Assembly (NCBI RefSeq): GCF_047511655.1
Contig: NC_133391.1
Coordinates: 105,809,384 to 105,873,383, forward strand
DNA length: 64,000 nt
Origin: Castor canadensis
Taxonomy: Eukaryota > Chordata > Mammalia > Rodentia > Castoridae
Direction of reading: 5' to 3'
In this document: positions 24,908 through 35,258 of the stretch, piece after piece
Layout of the letters: every line of letters starts with the position of its first letter
How positions within the stretch are numbered: position 1 is the first letter of the stretch
The notes under the pieces: generated by a model
Databases searched by the model: none
What the model was told of the DNA's origin: nothing
What the model saw: the letters and a program-made list of their open reading frames with translations, nothing else
Made by a program: the position numbers and the translations under genes

Positions 24908-25236
24908 CTTTTTTGGCAGTCCTAGGGTTTGAACTCAGGGCTTTACACTTGTTAGGAAGGCACTCTGCCATTTGAGTTACACCTATGGACTTTTGCTCTG
25001 GTTAGTTTTCAGATAGAGTCTTCCTTTTTTCCTGTGCTGGACTGTACTGTGATCCTCCTACTTTACACTTTCTGCCATAGCTGAGAGAGACAGATGTATA
25101 CCACCACACCCAGGTTTTTCTGTTGAGATGGGGTCTCCCAAACATCTTGCGAGGGTTGGCCTTGAACTGCCATCTTCCTGATCTTGGTCTCTCAAGTAGT
25201 TAGGCTTATAGGAACAAGCCACTGGTGCTGGTGTAT
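24908..25236 (-). mobile_element. Dimeric rodent SINE, extended copy
   Basis: The antisense ID-like half ('ggcagtcctagggtttgaac', 'ctctgccatttgagttacac') is followed by B1-like sequence containing 'ttgagatggggtctcccaaa', 'ggccttgaactgccatcttc' and 'ggtctctcaagtagttaggc'. At about 330 bp it is longer than the other copies here, so it may contain an extra monomer. Confidence 0.75.
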
Positions 25237-26679
25237 AGGGTTCTCTCTTTGGACAGGACCAATTAACAGCCCCAGCTTAGGAAAGAATTCAAGCTCTCTA
25301 AAATACTCTCCTTATGCTAAATTCCACTGGGATAAGTCCCCCTATTATGTACAGGGTCCCATGCACAGAAATATTTCCAAACCAGGGGAGTGCTGTTTTC
25401 TTTGTTCATTCTTCTTCAAACATTCTTTTAACATATTTTCAGCTACTTAAATTCAGCTACTTAAAAGCAGAACTGTGAACAAAAACAATCTAATGCTAGA
25501 TCTATATGATACCATAATTTAGATAAAATGAACATAATATTACTCAAATGTGCTACAAGACAGTATAATAATGTATGTCTGAAGGTATTAGAAAATAATT
25601 ATACCATTCATACAATCCTGCCTTAAAGATCAAATGTTCTGAATTTTTTTATTATCTTGATGTAACTAGTTTCTTTTTTATCAAGTTTCTCAAAAAAATC
25701 TAAACCATTCCTAGTACAAACCTGGTTACATACTAAATAGCTTTATCTGATTAATAGGAATTTAAATGAACAAAACAGAGACTGAACTGAGGAAGAAAAT
25801 TTGATGGGGGAGAACTCTTCTGCCCTGGGAGTGATGTTAGATTTCCCTTCCTTCCTGGAATGAGAGGTGGGAGTAAAAATGCATAGAAATTGGTACTATG
25901 GTAACTTGTGATTTCTCATGATGAAAGAAAAGCTGTGAACATCTTTGAGACCCCATTTAGTTAGCTTCAAGATACGGGGATATGAGTTTGATTTTTTATG
26001 ATATGAGTTTTGCTCTTGGTCCATCATGTTTTCCCCTTCCTTGGTGTGAAAGAAGAATGGGAATTCAGAAGTTTTCTCTCTTGCTAACCATTGGTTTCCT
26101 TGGGGCAGCTGGATGAAGGACATCAAGGAAAAGATGTTTTCTCAGTGGAATAATGACTTAGAGGGATCTTGATGGGGACCAGGGATAAAACCTGGAGGAC
26201 AAACTATAAACTAAAAGGAGCAGGTTTAATGCAAACTTAGTGGGTGAGTAAGAGGGCTCATGCTTTTCAAAGCTTATTATTATAATAAAACAGGGAAAGT
26301 GCTAAAGGGGAAGAGCAAAGGGCAAGACAAGAAGTGTACTGTTCTACTGGTAGAATGCAACCTGTAAGAAACAGTCAATTATTCAGTGAAACAGTTCTAG
26401 GCATTGGAACAAAAATTGAAAACTTTTTGCTTTTAAAATATACAGAGCAAGAAGTTTATCCATGAAAGTTTTAGTAAGAATCCTAAGTATTAGGAGGTGG
26501 TTTTAGATAAGATACTATTTTCTGAGAACCTCTTTGGCTGTTCGTCTCTGACTCACATCTCTTCAGACATGGAGAAACATTTGTTGTTCTCAAAAATATC
26601 AGGAAAGCTCCACCCTAGGCTTTGGCACTGGGTATTACTTTTATGGATTTTTTTTTTCTCTAGATACACTGTGGGCAAT
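25237..26679. other. No gene recognised
   Basis: Nothing nameable except a short tandem duplication of 'ttcagctacttaaa' around 25438-25465. Open frames lack motifs. Confidence 0.4.
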
Positions 26680-27015
26680 TCCCTCAAAAGTCACTTTTCT
26701 ATTGAGACCTCCCCATCTGATGATGCTTTCTCCTTCCACCCCAGACAACAATCCCATCCTCTTTATTCTGATTTATTCTTTTTTTCCCTCAGAATTTCTG
26801 ATTTTCTGACATACAGGGTATAATGGTTATTTTCAACATTTGTTATTCGTTATCTGTTACCTCCTGTCTCACTTTCACTCCCAGATGGAATGCTAAGCTC
26901 CAAAAGGACAAGGAACTTTGTTTTTTCATTGGCAAGTCCAAAACACTTAGAAGAGTGTCTGACATATAAAGGTACAAATAGTACTCAATTAGTATTTGTT
27001 ACATGAACAAATGAA
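26680..27015 (+). mobile_element. LINE-2 3' end
   Basis: Sense L2 landmarks: 'atgctaagctccaaaaggac', 'aaggaactttgttttttcat', 'gtctgacatataaaggtac', then 'gtactcaattagtatttg' followed by 'ttacatgaac'. The upstream C/T-rich part fits L2 as well. Confidence 0.65.
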
Positions 27016-27374
27016 GGTTTATGCAATCCATATAGATTGGGTAGGATATACCAGCGAAGGAAGTCAACAGAGATTTTCATATACATCTGCTTTTGTTGTA
27101 GGTGGGAGGTATAGAAACAGGAAGCCAAATAGACGAAGGGTTTGTTTTGTTTCCTGGGAGAATAACTATTTAGAAACAAGTCCTTTTGCTACCCAGTTCA
27201 CAGTTTACTGAGATTAATATCTTGCATTTGGATGATACATCAACTTTTTTTTCTTGTGTTATATTTTAGCTCACTTTAACACCTGCTTTAAAATAAGAAA
27301 ACAAAATTACACTGAAGCAAACCTTGCCCAATGTCTCACATTCAGCAAATGTCATTTCACAGAAAGATATCTAG

Positions 27375-27547
27375 GCCTTTTATTTCATAAACTCTACTCT
27401 TATACAGAGAAGACAGAGGACTAGGCCACTGAGAGGAAAAAAGACAAAAGACAGGAGTGTGTGTGTGTGCAAGCACGTGCATGTAGTATGAAGGGGACAC
27501 ACTGTGGTGTCTGTCCACAGACCAAGATCAGAGGAGAGAGAGAGATT
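27375..27547 (+). repeat. Left arm of a long imperfect inverted repeat
   Basis: This segment is the reverse complement of 28109-28300 with roughly nine bases in ten matching by eye. Shared blocks, in the orientation of the right arm, include 'ggtctgtggacagacacca', 'gtgtgtccccttcatactac', 'ctcctgtcttttgtcttttt' and 'ctctcagtgg'. The main length difference is a shorter (GT)n run in this arm. No known transposon termini were recognised. Confidence 0.85.
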
Positions 27548-28108
27548 GTTAATGATAAAGAATGCTGTCATTTGCAGTGACCTACATTTACTGTTCAATA
27601 TTCAAAACATATTTTAAAACTTAAAAATACAATCAAAAGTGTATTTCCCAGTTCTCATTTATGCCTTAAATGGCATAAAATTTAGCCTTTGTAAGTGGAT
27701 TTATTACTATTTTCTGTGTTTCTCATCATGTAAACTATAATCTGTATGGAAAATGATCACCACTCTGAAATTTTGTTGTTATTTTCCAATAGTTCTTAGC
27801 TCTCTAGTTATGAATTTTCAATATTAGATATCATTTTTACTCTTATCATATATTCATCAGCTATTTCATTTCTGGGATACATAGCTGTTAACTAGACAAC
27901 TATTCTTTTAAGTGCAAATCTTCAATCACTTAGCTATGTTATTTTTATTTTTCCCCTAGCAGCTGTTCTGTTAATTATCTAAAAATTATCCCTTCTATGT
28001 TTAAAACTAAAACAGCAAGCACAAAATAAAAAGGTTATATGTAAAAAAAAATGGTGAAACTGTCAGACTACAAGTGCTGTGCTAAAAGAAACTAATATAT
28101 ATAGTTTC

Positions 28109-28300
28109 TATCTCTTTTTCTGTCCTCTGATCATGGTCTGTGGACAGACACCAGAGTGTGTCCCCTTCATACTACATGCGCATGCTTGCCCACACACACA
28201 CACACACACACACTCCTGTCTTTTGTCTTTTTTCTTCTCAGTGGCATAGTCTTCTGTCTTCTCTGTGTGAGGATGGAGTTTATGGAATCAAAAGCCCTGT
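28109..28300 (-). repeat. Right arm of a long imperfect inverted repeat
   Basis: Inverted partner of 27375-27547, separated by a spacer of about 560 bp. It contains a longer (CA)n run (28191-28213). A transcript crossing both arms could fold into a stem of about 170 bp. The origin is unknown: inverted duplication, or two opposite copies of one unnamed repeat. Confidence 0.85.
28191..28213. repeat. (CA)n microsatellite
   Basis: Uninterrupted CA units within the right inverted-repeat arm. The matching (GT)n in the left arm (about 27456-27470) is shorter, showing independent length change since the arms formed. Confidence 0.95.
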
Positions 28301-28384
28301 GTGTGTATACACACAAATTTTGAATACACATACATACTTATTATTAGTATCAACCTTCTTGAAATAATTATGGAAGAATATCAA

Positions 28385-28605
28385 ATACATTAAGTGCATA
28401 GTATGTGCTAGTTACTTTGCTAAATGTTGAAACACAATTTCAGGAACTGGCAGATTATTAATATCCTTATTTTATAGTTGAGGAAACAGAAGCTCAGGGA
28501 AGTTAAATAATACTTTCAAAGTCCCATGGTTAAATTGCAGAGATGAGACTGGAATGAGTTTGTCCTGAGTCTGTCCTAAAGTCTTGTGTTCTATCATCTT
28601 TTCTC
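28385..28605 (-). mobile_element. MIR SINE, antisense
   Basis: Antisense landmarks: 'atagtatgtgctagttactt', 'ttattttatagttgaggaaa', 'cagaagctcagggaagttaa', 'aaattgcagagatgagactg'. Confidence 0.75.
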
Positions 28606-28719
28606 TTTTTTCCTGAAATATTTCAGATTGACTGTGTAGAGAAAATGAAAACTTAAATACTTATAAGTTTAAAAAAATAGGACATGATAAATATGATTGG
28701 ATCCCTAATTGTATCTCCA

Positions 28720-29880
28720 AGTCCCATTCCCCTTTTTTTAGTAGTGAGTTCTGAATTTGTGCTTATCATTCATATTTATGTATTACTACATATGTGTCCC
28801 AAAGCAGAATTTAGTGTTACTTGAACATTTTATAACTATTTTGAAATGTTACACTTTCACTCAATAATATTATTTCCATTGCTTTGGAGTGTCCCTTTGT
28901 ATAAATATATCACATCTTAAATCCATCCATCTTTTGTCAATAGATTTTGAAATTGTTTCAAACTTTTAGCAATGACTTAATTTTGATTAAGTTGATGGTT
29001 GTAAAAAAAAGTGTCAGTTTTTAATTGAAATTTTCCTGATTAGTATTGAAGTAGAATGCTTTATATATTAATTGACAATTTATATTTACTCTATTACAAA
29101 TTGCCAGTTCAAGTATTTTTCCTACTTGGTTCTGTTTGAGACAGATGCTTATAGACTATAATCTTCATAGAAATCTTTTTGAATTCATTTTTCTGTTTTC
29201 CGCACCTTTTGATACATAGACATTTTTCATATTTCTTATGTTTTATTTTGTCTGCTTAGGATTGAATCCAGGGCCACATTTTTTCATATGTGTAATATAT
29301 TTATTTCTTTTCCTGTGAGTTGTTTGTTCTTGTCCTTTGACAACCTACCCATTTTTCTACTGGGTCTTTTTGTTTTGCCCTCACTCCCTCTCTTTGTTTA
29401 ATTTAAGGGATGAATCGCAAGTACTTTTTCCTGCTTTTGTGGTCTGTTGACTTTGTACATTTTTTGCCTTGTAGAAGATGAGCCTTTATCAAATCTTTAT
29501 CGCTTCTGGAATTTGAATCCACAGTTAGAAAGGCTTTCCTTACCTAAAGGTTATGAAGAAATTTATCCATGTTTCCTTCTTCTATTTTGTGAGCTTATAT
29601 TTTACATTTAAGTCTTACATCCTTTGAGAATTTATCTTAGTGTGATCCAACCTTATCCTGGCTACTCATTTATTAAAAAGTTCATCTTTATCTCACTCAT
29701 TTGAGATGCAATTGAATTCTTACATCATTGTAATTCATCTGAACTCTATATTCTGTTCCACTGGATTGTCTGTTTATGTACCATGACTATATTATTTTAA
29801 TAATCAAAGCTTCAAAATATAATATGATGAATGATACATTTAGTTGCTTATTATTGTCCTTCTTTTTAAAAGTTTTCCTG
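28720..29880 (-). mobile_element. Old mammalian LINE-1 (L1M-type) 3' region, antisense
   Basis: T-rich antisense L1 sequence: 'taaatccatccatcttttgt', 'tccctttgtataaatatatc', 'gagaatttatcttagtgtga', 'ctgttccactggattgtctg', 'tttatgtaccatgactatat', 'aataatcaaagcttcaaaat'. A short SINE-like patch near 29265-29285 ('gattgaatccagggccac') interrupts it. No ORF2 reading frame survives. Confidence 0.65.
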
Positions 29881-29904
29881 TCCACCCTTGCTTTAAAAAA
29901 ATTT

Positions 29905-30150
29905 TTTTCCCAGTTCTGGGGATTGAACCCAGGGTCTTATGCCTATGTTTGAGGCCAGCCCAGGTAAAGAGTTAGTGAGACCTCATCTTGATCAATAAGT
30001 CTGGCATGTGATCTTAGCTAGGTGGAAGGCTGTAGGTAGAAAGATAAAGATCTGAGGTGTACTTAAACAAAAATGCAAGACCCACCTAAAAAATAACTTA
30101 AAGCATAAAAAGGCTGTAGTAGGGCACCGGCCTAGCAAACTCACTCAAAG
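29905..30150. mobile_element. SINE composite: antisense ID-like piece beside a sense B1/ID-like copy
   Basis: An antisense ID-like fragment lies at 29912-29945 ('ctggggattgaacccagggt'). It abuts sense SINE sequence ('tttgaggccagcccaggtaa', 'gagttagtgagacctcatct', later 'aaaaggctgtagtagggcac'). The change of strand at about 29947 implies either two insertions or an inverted one. Confidence 0.6.
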
Positions 30151-31179
30151 ATGGTGATCCTTTTTGGGATTTTCTGGAGAACCAATTCATTACTCTGACA
30201 ACAAATCAGCTATGTTTCCCCACCTGAATAACAGCTGATGTTGGAAAGATTTCTTTTATAAATGAATTCCAGATAACAAATGCATAAAAGGTAATAGAAT
30301 AAAATAATTAATGTAGGTATCAATGGGTGCTTCACCACCAGGTAAACTTTTGGGGAGAAAATTAATAGGAACCAGGTAGATCCCATCTTAATCATCTGAT
30401 TTATCTTATCATCACTAAAGGTGCACCAACCAGTCATTTTGTGGCTCATGAGGTAGTACAGCAGGAAGTCACATAGAAACTGTCTAAAAAATATAAATCT
30501 AATCAGAGGTCTGTATATAACAATTCTAAGATAGAGAATATTAAGGAGATTATAACTGAAGAAAACAATCAGACAAATCCAAAATATGGAACATGATAGA
30601 GGACTAATGTTCCAGTTTTTCTAAGAAATCAGCATTAGGACACAGAAAGTCAAAGGCAATATGTTAATCTTTTTAGTAGGGTCCCAGTTCAAATAAATTA
30701 AATGTAAATATACATTGCTGAGACAATCAGACCAATCTGAGTACAAACTGGCAACAAATGTAAAGGAATTACTGTTAATTTAATTTTGTGCAATAATGTT
30801 ATGATTATTTTTAAAATGATAAAACTAGGTTTTAATAGAGATATATTATTAAGAATTTACAGATTATTATAGCATGAAATCTTATGAAATTTACTTTAAA
30901 ATATTTCATGGAAATAAGATATTATAGAGAATTAGGAAACAAGACTGGTGAAATATTAAAAGTGTTGAAAATAGTAATGAGTGATAATGGGGATACATTT
31001 TAATCATCTTTATACTTTTGTATATAAGCTATAATGAAAATTTAAAAGCCTCTTCATAGAGTTTACAATTTAGAAGAACATAAAGATAACAAAATTCAAG
31101 AGCAATACATAACTATTTTAAATTGCAAAAACAGCTAGGGAGAGGGAACCATAAACATGGAGGATTGGGAAGTATAGGA
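30151..31179. other. No gene recognised
   Basis: AT-rich DNA without a nameable repeat or exon. Confidence 0.4.
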
Positions 31180-31490
31180 TGGAGATATACAATTTTTATA
31201 GAGTGGCCAGGAAAGTCTTCATTTGGAAAATGATAAGTAAACACTTGAAGAAAGTGTGGTACCAAGCCATTCAGATAACTGTGGGAAGAACAATTCAGGC
31301 AGAGTGGCAAGAATGAAAAGCAGAATACAAATTGGCACACGCAGAAGTTGGAGTTACAGAAGGAACAGAGTCCAATGTGATGCGAACAGTGTGAAAGGTT
31401 GAGTAGTAGGTAATCTCGGAGACGAAGGAGGAATGTAGGGGAGATAATAGAAGGTGTAGCGCTCTCTAGATCATATTGTGATAGCTTTTT
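31180..31490 (-). mobile_element. LINE-2 fragment, antisense
   Basis: Wording 'tagagtggccaggaaagtct', 'aacacttgaagaaagtgtgg', 'gtgggaagaacaattcaggc', 'agagtggcaagaatgaaaag' corresponds to the reversed L2 3' region ('gacatttgag..gaag', 'gaagagc..ttccaggcagag'). Diverged. Confidence 0.5.
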
Positions 31491-32032
31491 AAATCCTCCT
31501 CATCAAACCAAATTATAGATAAGGCATATTTCTCCCATAGCCTCTACCACAAAACCACAGATACTGCAAAACCCACAGGTATGTGTGCCTAGGTTGAAGA
31601 ACAAGAATTAGTCCACCCCTGTCATATTGTTAGCAAATAATGGCTGAAGGAATTATCTTGACAAGGTGTATTAATGTTTAAAAAGGGAATTGTTGGAGGT
31701 TAACAATAAAGATTTATATAATGTGATTAGAACAGAGCAAAACCTAGAGTCAATAGGGAAAAAAAAAACATTGCAGAAAGGAAATTAAAAATTCTTACTA
31801 AATTTACTACTCTAAGTAGTTAAAGTTTTTCATTATTTGAGAGAGGGCTCCAGGCAAGCAGATAATGTAGAAGGAGGAGGGGTATTATTTTGATAACTTA
31901 CAAATTCCCAGAGGAAATGACCTTGCCTTATCATGCCAGGGGAGAAAAGCAATTCTGTTATTGGTTTCAGGTCTCATCAGGGGCAGTTGCAGTGCATTTT
32001 CTGTCACCTCAGTTGCCATAAATAAATTGTCG

Positions 32033-32045
32033 TGGATCCCTTTTT
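32033..32045 (+). repeat. Left target-site duplication of the outer L1
   Basis: TGGATCCCTTTTT, repeated exactly at 33667-33679. Between the two copies lies the whole nested L1 structure. Confidence 0.85.
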
Positions 32046-32645
32046 TCTTTCTTTCTTTTATTTTATTGTTTTTACTTTGCTTACATGTGTATACATTGTT
32101 TGGGCTACCTCCCTCCACCCTTCTGGGCAGAACCTGTTCCACCCTCTTGTTTTCCAATTTTGTTGAAGAGAAAACATAGGAGATAATAAGAAAGACATAG
32201 CATTTTTGCTAGTTTGAAATAAAGACAGCTATATAGAGAGATTCCTAGCATTGCTTCCATGCACATGTGTATTACAACCCACATTGGTTCATCTCTACCA
32301 GACCTCTTCACTACTTCCTGGTCCCCTTATCCTAGTGGCCTCTGCCAGTTTAAGATTACTATATTTGCTTTCCTACAATGAGCACATCAGCCACATTCAA
32401 GTTTTAGGTTTCCTTCCCTTTCCCTATTCCTCCCGTGCCTGTTTTCCCCTTAGTGTGTGACCCATGTCCAATAGTATTACTGCATTTGATTTAGGTCTGT
32501 AATCCACATAACGGGGAAAACATGTGATTTTTTGACCTTCTGAGGCTAATTTCACTTAAGATGATGTTCTCCAGTTCCATCCATTTACTTGCGAATGATG
32601 AAATTTCATTCTTCTTTGTGGCTGACTAAAATCCCATTGTGTATA

Positions 32646-32660
32646 AATACCACATTTTCT
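32646..32660 (+). repeat. Left target-site duplication of the inner L1
   Basis: AATACCACATTTTCT, inside ORF2 of the outer element and repeated exactly at 33463-33477. Confidence 0.9.
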
Positions 32661-33462
32661 TTTTTTAAAAAATTATTTTATTATTCATATGTGCATACAA
32701 GGCTTGGGTCATTTCTCCCCCCTGCCCCCACCCCCTCCCTTACCACCCACTCTGCCCCTTCCCTCTCCCCCCCACCCCCTCAATACCCAGCAGAAACTAT
32801 TTTGCCCTTATTTCTAATTTTGTTGTAGAGAGAGTATAAGCAATAATAGGAAGGAACAAGGGTTTTTGCTGGTTGAGATAAGGATAGCTATACAGGGAGT
32901 TGACTCACATTAATTTCCTGTGCGTGTGTGTTACCTTCTAGGTTAATTCTTTTTGATCTAACCTTTTCTCTAGTTCCTGGTCCCCTTTTCCTATTGGCCT
33001 CAGTTGCTTTTAAGGTATCTGCTTTAGTTTCTCTGCGTTAAGGGCAACAATGCTAGCTAATTTTTTAGGTGTCTTACCTATCCTCACCCCTCCCTTGTGT
33101 GCTCTCGCTTTTATCATGTGCTCAAAGTCCAATCCCCTTGTTGTGTTTGCCCTTGATCTAATGTCCACATATGAGGGAGAACATACGATTTTTGGTCTTT
33201 TGGGCCAGGTTAACCTCACTCAGAATGATGTTCTCCAATTCCATCCATTTACCAGCGAATGATAACATTTCATTCTTCTTCATGGCTGCATAAAATTCTA
33301 TTGTGTATAGATACCACATTTTCTTAATCCATTTGTAGGTGGTGGGGCATCTTGGCTGTTTCCATAACTTGGCTATTGTGAATAGTGCTGCAATAAACAT
33401 GGGTGTGCAGGTGCCTCTGGAGTAACCTGTGTCACAGTCTTTTGGGTATATCCCCAAGAGTG
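32661..33462 (-). mobile_element. Younger 5'-truncated LINE-1 (family B) nested in the outer L1
   Basis: Antisense order: T-rich tail, 'tattattcatatgtgcatac', 'aaggcttgggtcatttctcc', a C-rich tract (32716-32780, the reversed G-rich 3' UTR motif), 'aggaacaagggtttttgctg', 'tttctctgcgttaagggcaa', 'cttgatctaatgtccacata', then the ORF2 end. The minus-strand peptide includes MFIAALFTIAKLWKQPRCPT, typical of the L1 ORF2p C-terminal part. The copy is truncated at 33462. The exact 15-bp duplication shows that it landed in an existing L1. Confidence 0.92.
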
Positions 33463-33477
33463 AATACCACATTTTCT
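33463..33477 (+). repeat. Right target-site duplication of the inner L1
   Basis: Exact copy of 32646-32660. Outer-L1 sequence continues directly after it. Confidence 0.9.
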
Positions 33478-33666
33478 TAATCCATTTGTCTTTTTAAGGA
33501 GCATCTTGGCTGTTTCCATAGCTTGGCTATTGTAAATGGGGCTGTAATAGCATGAGTGTGCAGATGCCTTTGTAATAACCTGAGTTGCATTCCTTTGGGT
33601 ATATGCCTAGGAGTGGTATTGCTGGATCATATGGCAGATCTACGTTTAGTTTTTAAAGACACCTCA

Positions 33667-33679
33667 TGGATCCCTTTTT
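33667..33679 (+). repeat. Right target-site duplication of the outer L1
   Basis: Exact copy of 32033-32045. Confidence 0.85.
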
Positions 33680-35119
33680 AATGGGACTTCTGCAGATGCT
33701 CAGGGTTCTTTTAGCAAATAGACATTTGGGAAATGGGTTGCTATGCACAAATAAATCACTGTTCTATTTATATTTCTAGAAAAATCAGCTTCTTACATTT
33801 CAAGTGTTGTATTGTTACCAAAATTGTAACTGCTGTATTTTCAAGGCTCATGAAACTGTTTAAATGTTTTAGTTTGTGACTTATAGGTCTCAATTAATTT
33901 ACAGAATGGTCTGATGATCAAAAGAAAAACCCACTACAAAGGGGCCAGGCAATGCCTCCTCCCAAAAAGGAAGTTTTCAGAGGAATATTAATAAAACAGG
34001 ATATTATAAAATGTTTCAAAGGCTAACTTTGAATTATTACCAATGTCATAGAAATATCTGAGATTATAAAAATTATGTTGTTATTTTGCTTACTTACTTA
34101 TTTACCACACAAATCCTCAATGATTTTTGGCTAAATGATGGACTATTCCATAATTTTCTGAACTTCTGGAGTGATAAGGGACCTTGGCTTTCTGGCCTCT
34201 GTTGGAATTCTATGTTTCAGATCTGATATGACAGTAAAGAACCACAGGCATATTGAAAAGAACCAAAGTCAATATTCCTGGAGAAAGTTTCAGGAAATAA
34301 AGTTCAAATTCAAAGTAGAACTGAAGAGAACAAAGCTTGATAGAAAGTAAAAGATCTGTGATCAGGTTCAAAGTATTGGAAGAGGACAATGAAATGGCAG
34401 GTAAGGACATCTGAGACATCATTACACAGAAGGAAAGGAACTTGTGCTCCTACCTTCTTGGTCATTAGCTAGCTCAGAAACTGTGACAAGGCATGCCTTT
34501 CCAGCCATGGTATAGACTTATGGTCATCTACAGAGTAACTGTACTGCCCTTGGAATGATTCGAGAGAGCTCACAGCATCACATTGGTCACACTTCAGTGC
34601 ATTTCTAGTTATTTGATCCAGGCTTAAGATAAATTATCTGCCTAACTTGATTAACATGTTTGTCTTCCCCATGAAATTAAGTATTCAATATCAGGGGTCA
34701 TAACTCATTCAAGTTTGTTAGTGGTTATTTGTTGAAGGAAGGAAAGAATTATGCTAGCTAAAGACAGATGAATTCACTTTGATACACGGTCCAATCCTGA
34801 AGAATCCAGGTTTCCCCTATTTATAAAAAGTGGAAATTAATGCTCACTTCACAAGCTTATAGACACAAAGTTGGTCACAAAGTCTCAATATGTAGCCTTT
34901 GTGGAATTGAATAGTGACAAAAAAATCAATTTCTTGATGAACTCTCTTAGAAATAGCCACAGCAGCTTTTCTCTCTTCCTTGCTAATATGGTTGTGTATT
35001 ATTGATTGTGTAGAGGTGGAAGGCAAGAAGCAGTTGCTCACATGGTTTTATAAGAGAAATCCTTAAAGATTCTCTGCCCAATACTATTTCTACTATTTCC
35101 TATGCATTTTTGTTTATAA

Positions 35120-35121
<2 letters not shown>
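33680..35121. other. No gene recognised
   Basis: No nameable repeat or coding exon. The open frames on the minus strand near 34210-34422 and 34844-35041 are unremarkable. Confidence 0.4.

Positions 35122-35174
<53 letters not shown>
35122..35174. repeat. (ATCT)n tetranucleotide microsatellite
   Basis: About 13 perfect ATCT units (GATA on the other strand). They sit at the 3' tail side of the minus-strand SINE that follows, so the array probably grew from the SINE tail. Confidence 0.95.
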
Positions 35175-35258
35175 GTAGTACTGTGGTTTGAACTCAGGGC
35201 TTCACACTTACACTTGTTAGGCAGGTACTCTATCACTTCAACCATGATTTCAACCCTA
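35175..35258 (-). mobile_element. SINE, ID-like half
   Basis: Antisense wording 'tgtagtactgtggtttgaac', 'tcagggcttcacacttacac', 'gcaggtactctatcacttca'. The microsatellite is attached at its 3' end. Confidence 0.8.

Larger units (their letters stand above)
32046..33666 (-). mobile_element. 5'-truncated LINE-1 (family A), interrupted by a second L1
   Basis: Read antisense, the T-rich tail at 32046 leads into a 3' UTR ('tgtatacattgtttgggcta', 'gttgaagagaaaacatagga', 'attcctagcattgcttccat'). The end of ORF2 follows ('ttctccagttccatccattt', 'gtggctgactaaaatcccat'). The element breaks at 32660 and resumes at 33478 ('taatccatttgtctttttaa', 'catcttggctgtttccatag', 'ggagtggtattgctggatca'). It ends 5'-truncated at 33666. 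A 13-bp duplication flanks it. It is inactive, and only the 3' part of ORF2 was ever present. Confidence 0.9.

Noticed and set aside
25438..25465. 14-bp tandem duplication ('ttcagctacttaaa')
   Set aside because: A short isolated duplication, expected by chance slippage; no associated element.
35122..35174. Regular repeat considered as an array of spaced repeats
   Set aside because: Simple tetranucleotide microsatellite with no spacers, in a mammalian genome; not a CRISPR array.
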